9,179 nt of DNA. Origin: an uncultured Clostridia bacterium (lineage in GTDB: Bacteria > Bacillota > Clostridia > Peptostreptococcales > Anaerovoracaceae). The translations under genes and the position numbers were made by a program. Under the pieces are notes generated by a model. It ran no database searches. It was not told where the DNA came from and saw only the letters and a program-made list of their open reading frames with translations. Where the stretch lies: assembly GCA_946541285.1 (NCBI GenBank), contig CAMNJG010000047.1, positions 1-9,179 on the forward strand, read 5' to 3'. Positions 5,101-9,179 of the stretch are shown piece after piece (position 1 is the first letter of the stretch; each line of letters starts with the position of its first letter).

Positions 5101-6609
5101 ATGGCTAAGTATTATACAGAACAGTCCCATACATTCAGCGAGTATCTTCTGGTACCGGGTTATTCATCGGCAGAGTGCATTCCGAGCAATGTCAGCCTGA
5201 AAACACCGCTGGTAAAATACAGAAAGGGCGAGGAGGAGCCGGCGATTTCCCTGAATATCCCGATGATTTCCGCGATCATGCAGTCCGTTTCCGGAGAGAA
5301 GATGGCTGTCGCCCTCGCGAAGGAAGGCGGGATGTCCTTCATCTATGGTTCGCAGAGTATCGAGGATGAAGCGGATATGGTCAGGGCGGTCAAGGCGACA
5401 AAAGCCGGTTTCGTCAAGAGTGATTCCAATCTCCCTCCGAACGCGACACTGGCAGATGTACTGGCACTGAAAAAGAAAACCGGGCATGGTACGATTGTTG
5501 TCACGGAAGATGGCACAACCCAGGGAAAGGTCCTGGGCATCATCACGAGCAGAGATTACCGTGTCTCCAGAATGGATCCGTCCGTTGTCGTGACAGAGTT
5601 CATGACCCCGTTTGATAAACTGATCTACGCGAATGAAGGCGTTACGCTCAAAGAGGCCAATGATATTATCTGGGACAACAAGCTGAACGCGCTGCCGGTC
5701 ATCGATTCCCAGCAGAGACTGCAGAGTTTCGTATTCCGGAAAGACTATGACGCGCATAAGAGCAATCCGAATGAGATCCTGGATCAGCACAAGAGATATA
5801 TGGTGGGCGCGGGGATCAATACCAGAGATTACGCGGACCGGGTGCCGGCACTGCTGGACGCCGGTGTGGACGTGCTGTGCATCGACTCTTCTGAGGGGTA
5901 TTCGGAATTCCAGAGGATGACGCTCCGGTACATCAAGGATACGTTTGGTGAAGATGTCAAAGTCGGCGCGGGTAATGTTGTCGACAAGGACGGATTCCGT
6001 TTCCTGGCGGAAGCCGGCGCGGATTTTATCAAGATCGGCATCGGCGGCGGTTCCATCTGTATCACAAGAGAAACAAAAGGCATCGGTCGTGGTCAGGCAA
6101 CGGCAGTACAGGAGGTCGCGGAAGCCAGAGATCAGTATTTCCGTGAAACCGGCATCTATATCCCGATCTGCTCTGATGGCGGGATTGTGTATGATTATCA
6201 TATGACACTGGCACTGGCGATGGGCGCGGATTTCCTGATGCTCGGCCGGTATTTCGCCCGTTTTGATGAGTCCCCGAATCCGGTCATCAACGTCAATGGT
6301 TCCTATGTCAAGGAATACTGGGGTGAGGGTTCCGCCCGTGCCCGTAACTGGCAGCGTTATGATGACGGCGAAGGCTCCAAACTGAAGTTTGAGGAAGGCG
6401 TGGATTCCTATGTCCCATACGCCGGAGGCCTGAGCGAAAACGTACAGCTGTCTCTTTCCAAAGTAAAGGCGACCATGTGCAACTGCGGCGCGCTTTCCAT
6501 CCCGGAACTCCAGGATAAAGCGAGGATTACGCTGGTATCCGCGACAAGTATCGTAGAAGGCGGCGCGCATGACGTGATCCTGAAGGACAAGGGCGGCCAG
6601 ACGTTCTAA
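5101..6609 (+). CDS. guaB: IMP dehydrogenase, Tritrichomonas-like type
   Basis: 502 residues. It oxidises IMP to XMP with NAD+, the committed step of GMP synthesis. The start is the ATG at 5101, 6 bases after GAGGAG (5089-5094); an in-frame ATG at 5056 has no ribosome binding site. The catalytic loop is GIGGGSIC320ITRE, with C320 forming the covalent E-XMP intermediate. D262, R383 and the mobile-flap pair R419-Y420 (in RARNWQRY) line up with T. foetus D261, R382, R418 and Y419. Residues about 105-225 form the CBS-pair (Bateman) insert in the barrel. From memory, the N-terminus (MAKYY…HTF.EYLL.PG), IGIGGGSICITRE and SDGGIVYDYHMTLALAMGADF match the T. foetus enzyme far better than the E. coli or Bacillus type, whose loop reads GPGSICTTR. 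It lies 103 bases upstream of guaA, the next enzyme of the pathway. Confidence 0.98.
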   Translation: MAKYYTEQSHTFSEYLLVPGYSSAECIPSNVSLKTPLVKYRKGEEEPAISLNIPMISAIMQSVSGEKMAVALAKEGGMSFIYGSQSIEDEADMVRAVKATKAGFVKSDSNLPPNATLADVLALKKKTGHGTIVVTEDGTTQGKVLGIITSRDYRVSRMDPSVVVTEFMTPFDKLIYANEGVTLKEANDIIWDNKLNALPVIDSQQRLQSFVFRKDYDAHKSNPNEILDQHKRYMVGAGINTRDYADRVPALLDAGVDVLCIDSSEGYSEFQRMTLRYIKDTFGEDVKVGAGNVVDKDGFRFLAEAGADFIKIGIGGGSICITRETKGIGRGQATAVQEVAEARDQYFRETGIYIPICSDGGIVYDYHMTLALAMGADFLMLGRYFARFDESPNPVINVNGSYVKEYWGEGSARARNWQRYDDGEGSKLKFEEGVDSYVPYAGGLSENVQLSLSKVKATMCNCGALSIPELQDKARITLVSATSIVEGGAHDVILKDKGGQTF

Positions 6610-6623
6610 GAAATATGAGTAAA

Positions 6624-6692
6624 ACAGGCCAGCCTGCCGCTGCCTGTGGATGAATGAAGCTTCTGGAAAGCATCGCTTTTCAGGAGCTTCAT
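6624..6692 (+). promoter_or_regulatory. Two consecutive hairpins between guaB and guaA
   Basis: The first hairpin pairs ACAGGC (6624-6629) with GCCTGT (6642-6647) and adds an AGC/GCT extension (6631-6633 with 6639-6641). The second is an uninterrupted 18-bp stem (6654-6671 with 6675-6692, two G-T pairs) around the triloop ATC. It ends 6 bases before the guaA ribosome binding site. No T-run follows, so it does not look like an intrinsic terminator. It may stabilise or be processed from the guaBA mRNA, or tune guaA translation. I do not recognise a purine or other known riboswitch. Confidence 0.6.
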
Positions 6693-6712
6693 GAGTATAA
6701 GGAGAAAACAGT

Positions 6713-8353
6713 ATGCAGCACGAATCCATTCTTGTGGTCGATTTCGGCGGCCAGTATAATCAGCTGATCGCCCGGCGGGTACGGGATCTTCATGTGTACG
6801 CGGAAGTGGTTCCATACAGCACGGCCCTGGAGAAAATCAGGGAAGTACAGCCGAAAGGGATCATTTTTACGGGGGGACCCAACAGCGTTTTTGATCCGGC
6901 ATCGCCTCAGGCAGATCCGGATCTGTATAAAATGGGGATTCCGGTCCTGGGCATCTGCTACGGAGCACAGCTCATCGCACATCAGCTGGGTGGCACGGTA
7001 GAAACCGCGCCGGTCAGTGAATACGGAAAAACGATCCTCCGGAAACAGGAAGAATCTCCGATGATGCGGGAGATATCCGGAGAATCCATCGTCTGGATGA
7101 GCCACACGGACTATATCGCTGTGCCGCCGGAAGGTTTTCGGATTACAGCGGATACAGAGCACTGCCCGGTGGCTGTGATGGAAGCGCCGGAACGACAGAT
7201 TTATGCGGTACAGTTCCATCCGGAAGTGACCCATTCTGTGGAGGGACAGCAGATTTTATCGAACTTCGTATTTGGCGTATGCGGATGCTCCGGGGACTGG
7301 CAGATGGCATCTTTTGTGGATGCTTCGATTGAAAAAATCCGTGAAACGGTAGGGGAAGGACGGGCACTCTGCGCGCTTTCCGGCGGAGTGGATTCCTCCG
7401 TGGCCGCTGTTTTAATGTCCCGGGCGATTGGAAAACAGCTGACCTGTGTTTTTGTTGATCATGGCCTGCTCCGGAAAAATGAGGGCGATGAAGTGGAGGC
7501 GGTATTCGGGCCGGAAGGATCGTATGACCTGAACTTTATCCGCGTGAACGCGCAGGACCGCTTTTATGAAAAGCTGAAAGGGGTTACGGAACCGGAGGAA
7601 AAACGCAAGATTATCGGGGAAGAGTTTATCCGGGTTTTCGAAGAAGAAGCGAAAAAAATCGGCGCTGTGGATTTTCTGGTACAGGGAACGATTTATCCGG
7701 ATGTCATCGAGTCCGGACTGGGGAAGTCCGCGACGATCAAATCGCATCATAATGTGGGAGGCCTTCCGGATTATGTGGATTTCCGGGAAATCATCGAGCC
7801 GCTGCGCATGCTGTTTAAGGATGAAGTCCGTCAGGTGGGCAGAGAACTGGGCATCCCGGAATATCTCGTCAGCCGCCAGCCGTTCCCGGGACCGGGTCTG
7901 GGCATCCGGATCGTCGGAGACGTTACGCCGGAAAAGATCCGGATGGTGCAGGAGGCAGACTGGATCTTCCGGGAAGAGGTCGCGAAGGCTGTGGCGGTCT
8001 GGAAACAGAAGTGGCGGGAGGCCGCGGAAGACGCGCTGACTTCTGGCGCTGCCCTCAAAGCGGACCGTTATCTGCGGCGCGCGGAATCCAGGCCGGAATG
8101 GCTGCCGGATCAGTATTTTGCGGCACTGTCCAACATGCGGTCTGTCGGCGTGATGGGTGATTTCCGTACTTACGATTACGCGGTCGTCCTGCGTGCCGTC
8201 AGTACCAGCGATTTCATGACCGCCGACGCTGTCCAGTTCCCGTGGGAACTGCTGAATCAGGTCACCAGCCGTATCATCAACGAAGTCCGGGGCGTCAACC
8301 GCGTCCTGTACGACTGCACGAGTAAACCGCCGGGGACGATTGAGCTGGAATAG
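6713..8353 (+). CDS. guaA: GMP synthase (glutamine-hydrolysing)
   Basis: 546 residues. It aminates XMP to GMP using glutamine and ATP, completing the pathway started by guaB. The class I glutamine amidotransferase domain (1-~190) has nucleophile C82 in GICYGAQ and its partners H169 and E171 in QFHPEV. The N-type ATP-pyrophosphatase domain has the PP-loop SGGVDSS (223-229), and VQGTIYPDVIES (323-334) and KSHHNVGGLP (343-352) are conserved. The C-terminal dimerisation domain ends SKPPGTIELE. ATG follows AAGGAG (6699-6704) by 8 bases. At 546 residues it is longer than the usual 510-525. The excess lies between DWIFREEV (416-423) and the conserved SVGVMGD (477-483), where about 30-40 residues rich in Ala, Arg, Lys and Glu (about 428-466) replace a short linker. 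The active-site residues are intact, so it should be functional. Confidence 0.98.
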   Translation: MQHESILVVDFGGQYNQLIARRVRDLHVYAEVVPYSTALEKIREVQPKGIIFTGGPNSVFDPASPQADPDLYKMGIPVLGICYGAQLIAHQLGGTVETAPVSEYGKTILRKQEESPMMREISGESIVWMSHTDYIAVPPEGFRITADTEHCPVAVMEAPERQIYAVQFHPEVTHSVEGQQILSNFVFGVCGCSGDWQMASFVDASIEKIRETVGEGRALCALSGGVDSSVAAVLMSRAIGKQLTCVFVDHGLLRKNEGDEVEAVFGPEGSYDLNFIRVNAQDRFYEKLKGVTEPEEKRKIIGEEFIRVFEEEAKKIGAVDFLVQGTIYPDVIESGLGKSATIKSHHNVGGLPDYVDFREIIEPLRMLFKDEVRQVGRELGIPEYLVSRQPFPGPGLGIRIVGDVTPEKIRMVQEADWIFREEVAKAVAVWKQKWREAAEDALTSGAALKADRYLRRAESRPEWLPDQYFAALSNMRSVGVMGDFRTYDYAVVLRAVSTSDFMTADAVQFPWELLNQVTSRIINEVRGVNRVLYDCTSKPPGTIELE

Positions 8354-8403
8354 CGTACCCGAATCCCTGGAGCCGAAGGCGAACCGGGATCCGCTGGTAC
8401 GCT
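8352..8403 (+). terminator. Hairpin at the guaA stop codon, possible weak terminator
   Basis: AGCGTACC (8352-8359) pairs with GGTACGCT (8396-8403), with an inner ATCCC/GGGAT (8363-8367 with 8386-8390) and a GCC-GAA-GGC tip (8372-8380). The stem starts within the TAG stop codon. The tail is only TTTCTG (8403-8408), so termination is probably partial. It may instead protect the 3' end of the mRNA. Confidence 0.5.
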
Positions 8404-8413
8404 TTCTGCCAGA

Positions 8414-8459
8414 GCGGTCAAATCTCCAGGAAAGAGACAGGGGGAGATTTGGGAACCGC
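8414..8459 (+). repeat. Long inverted repeat downstream of guaA
   Basis: GCGGTCAAATCTCC (8414-8427) pairs with GGAGATTTG (8443-8451) and, after a three-base bulge, ACCGC (8455-8459): 14 pairs in all around a 15-base loop. No T-run follows. It could be a 3'-UTR stabilising structure or a REP-like palindromic element. Only one copy is visible in this window. Confidence 0.5.
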
Positions 8460-8531
8460 GGGACGGCTGAATAATCGAAAATCTGCGGAAAGTGCTTTAA
8501 ATCAAGCAACTTCAGCTTTTACAAAACTGGT

Positions 8532-8560
8532 TTGATAACAAATTGATAACATTTGATAAT
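8532..8560 (+). promoter_or_regulatory. Candidate promoter built from phased TTGATAA repeats
   Basis: TTGATA (8532-8537), a 17-base spacer and GATAAT (8555-8560), each 5 of 6 to consensus. The same stretch holds TTGATAA three times, at 8532, 8543 and 8553, spaced 11 and 10 bases, that is once per helical turn. It could drive the short transcript ending at 8673, or be a binding site for a multimeric regulator. Confidence 0.45.
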
Positions 8561-8566
8561 CTGCGA

Positions 8567-8673
8567 TTATTCTGTAATGACTCGTGGTTAGCATGTTGAA
8601 CATGGAATGCCACCGGAAATAGAAACAGGGCTTATCTGAACAGAAAGTGTTTGGATAAGCCCTGCTTTTTTTT
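8567..8673 (+). ncRNA. Candidate small RNA of about 107 nt
   Basis: Bounded by the promoter candidate at 8532-8560 and the strong terminator at 8626-8673. Between them, CATGTT-G-AACATG (8592-8604) is a perfect palindrome that can form a hairpin tip, with GTGG/CCAC (8584-8587 with 8610-8613) closing an imperfect outer stem. No open frame longer than nine codons with a ribosome binding site is present. It matches no RNA family I recognise. The alternative is simply the distal 3' UTR of guaA. Confidence 0.3.
8626..8673 (+). terminator. Very strong rho-independent terminator
   Basis: An 11-bp perfect stem, CAGGGCTTATC/GATAAGCCCTG (8626-8636 with 8654-8664), a 17-base loop and an eight-T tract (8666-8673). 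It lies 270 bases past the guaA stop, so it ends either read-through from guaBA or an independent short RNA. On the minus strand the tail (TTTCTATTT) is much weaker. Confidence 0.95.
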
Positions 8674-8850
8674 CATAGGCAGATCATTTTGATTTTTTTC
8701 GTCCTTCATCGATTTCGTAAAGAGGAAGTGCCATAATGATAAAGCCCCAAAACTGTGATACGGCGATAAGCAGCGTTTTCTCATATGATTCTGGCCGATC
8801 GCTGATTTGTACCAACGAGGAAATTCTTCTGAAATGGGCCCGCGCGGACT
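8674..8850. other. Intergenic stretch without a recognisable gene
   Basis: I see no convincing gene here. On the minus strand a frame ending at 8684-8686 gives a protein-like 35-residue stretch (8687-8791: ESYEKTLLIAVSQFWGFII, then MALPLYEIDEGRKKSK), a hydrophobic segment with a basic end. It has no ribosome binding site, and its upstream continuation is not protein-like, so it may be the worn-down end of an old membrane-protein gene or chance. Confidence 0.3.
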
Positions 8851-8880
8851 GTGGCAACCAACTCCGGATTATTATATAAT
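8851..8880 (+). promoter_or_regulatory. Candidate promoter of the SLH-domain gene
   Basis: A perfect TATAAT (8875-8880) preceded, after 18 bases, by GTGGCA (8851-8856, 4 of 6 to TTGACA). The start near 8887 would give the downstream gene a leader of about 160 bases. Confidence 0.5.
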
Positions 8881-8946
8881 AAAAATAGAATTCAGACACC
8901 GTGGTTCCTGTTTCACCGGCGAGAATCGGGAAAAGAGGCAAGTGAA

Positions 8947-9045
8947 ATGAATGATTTAGTAAATTACAGTTCCTTATCTTCTGTCGGAACAGGAACACAG
9001 AGTAGATTCTGTCTGATTGCAATTCCTGCAGAGAGGAGGTTTTAA
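8947..9045 (+). CDS. Possible 32-residue leader peptide upstream of the SLH gene
   Basis: A frame from ATG 8947 to TAA 9043-9045 encodes MNDLVNYSSLSSVGTGTQSR followed by FCLIAIPAERRF. AGAGG lies 8 bases before its ATG, a weak ribosome binding site. It ends one base before the SLH gene's ATG, and its last codons are the SLH gene's ribosome binding site, which would suit translational coupling. The peptide matches nothing I know and could be fortuitous. Confidence 0.25.
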   Translation: MNDLVNYSSLSSVGTGTQSRFCLIAIPAERRF

Positions 9046-9046
9046 G

Positions 9047-9179
9047 ATGAAAAACAAAAAACGATTTACCGGGATCGTGATGTCCATCCTGATGGTCATC
9101 ACGATGATTCCATCATTTGCATTCGCGGACGATCTGCCGTTCAAAGATGTTCCATCATCAGAATGGTATTATAACGATG
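9047..9179 (+). CDS. Secreted SLH-domain protein, N-terminal fragment
   Basis: Only the first 44 codons are inside the window. The ATG at 9047 follows AGGAGGT (9034-9040) by 6 bases. Residues 1-27 form a Sec signal peptide: MKNKKRF, a hydrophobic run GIVMSILMVITMI, then PSFAFA with likely cleavage before DD. The mature start LPFKDVPSSEWYYND fits the opening of an S-layer homology repeat (FxDV…W). SLH domains bind pyruvylated secondary cell-wall polymer and anchor S-layer or surface enzymes. What this protein does beyond attachment cannot be seen, as the functional domains lie past the window. It has its own promoter candidate and is separated from guaA by the terminator at 8673. Confidence 0.85.
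   Translation, partial: MKNKKRFTGIVMSILMVITMIPSFAFADDLPFKDVPSSEWYYND

Noticed and set aside
5164..6729. 521-codon minus-strand frame opposite guaB
   Set aside because: Antisense shadow; guaB has all catalytic residues and a proper ribosome binding site.
8885..8960. Cobalamin-riboswitch-like bases (ACCGGCGAGAATCGGGAA) before the SLH gene
   Set aside because: Only loose resemblance: the B12-box order and the downstream pairing element are missing.
1..9179. CRISPR array, insertion sequence, prophage or defence system
   Set aside because: No regularly spaced repeats, transposase, integrase, nuclease or toxin-like frames were seen on either strand.

Overview
The window looks like a chromosomal, mostly housekeeping segment of a low-to-mid GC Gram-positive anaerobe, most likely class Clostridia. 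The signs are an 8-cysteine clostridial-type 2[4Fe-4S] ferredoxin, a CIRCE-controlled groES-groEL operon, strong AGGAGG-type ribosome binding sites, sigma-A-like promoters with 17-base spacers, a VanY-type lipoprotein and an SLH-domain (S-layer homology) surface protein. I cannot place it to genus. I see no transposase, phage gene, CRISPR array, tRNA or rRNA.

Left part (1-1685). A small ferredoxin gene lies on the minus strand (200-370) with its own terminator (71-107). It is divergent from a plus-strand gene (722-1561) that joins an N-terminal P-loop ATPase-like domain to a C-terminal Asp23/Gls24-like domain. The 351-base divergent region holds overlapping candidate promoters for both directions. 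It also holds a run of hairpins and direct repeats that would form a long leader on the ferredoxin mRNA. The P-loop gene ends at a rho-independent terminator.

Middle (1686-3975). A near-consensus promoter overlaps a CIRCE operator and drives groES (1822-2094) and groEL (2247-3887), followed by a strong terminator. The GroEL has all three of its cysteines packed into one CxCxxC motif in the apical domain.

Right-middle (3976-8353). A promoter with a palindrome at its start site and a hairpin leader precedes a D,D-carboxypeptidase lipoprotein (4110-4988). guaB (IMP dehydrogenase, 5101-6609) and guaA (GMP synthase, 6713-8353) follow on the same strand. The two gua genes catalyse IMP to XMP to GMP, the whole guanylate branch of purine synthesis. 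The IMP dehydrogenase is of the divergent type best known from the protozoan Tritrichomonas foetus, a case often discussed as gene transfer from bacteria. The guaB-guaA gap carries two hairpins, one with an 18-bp stem.

Right end (8354-9179). A 693-base region without a large gene holds two long hairpins after guaA, three helically phased TTGATAA repeats that also form a promoter, a possible short RNA ending in a very strong terminator (8626-8673), and a promoter plus leader for a secreted SLH-domain protein whose gene starts at 9047 and runs off the window.

The best candidates for something undescribed are the ferredoxin leader, the P-loop/Asp23 fusion with no visible Shine-Dalgarno sequence, the GroEL CxCxxC motif, the guaB-guaA hairpin pair and the putative small RNA near 8567-8673.
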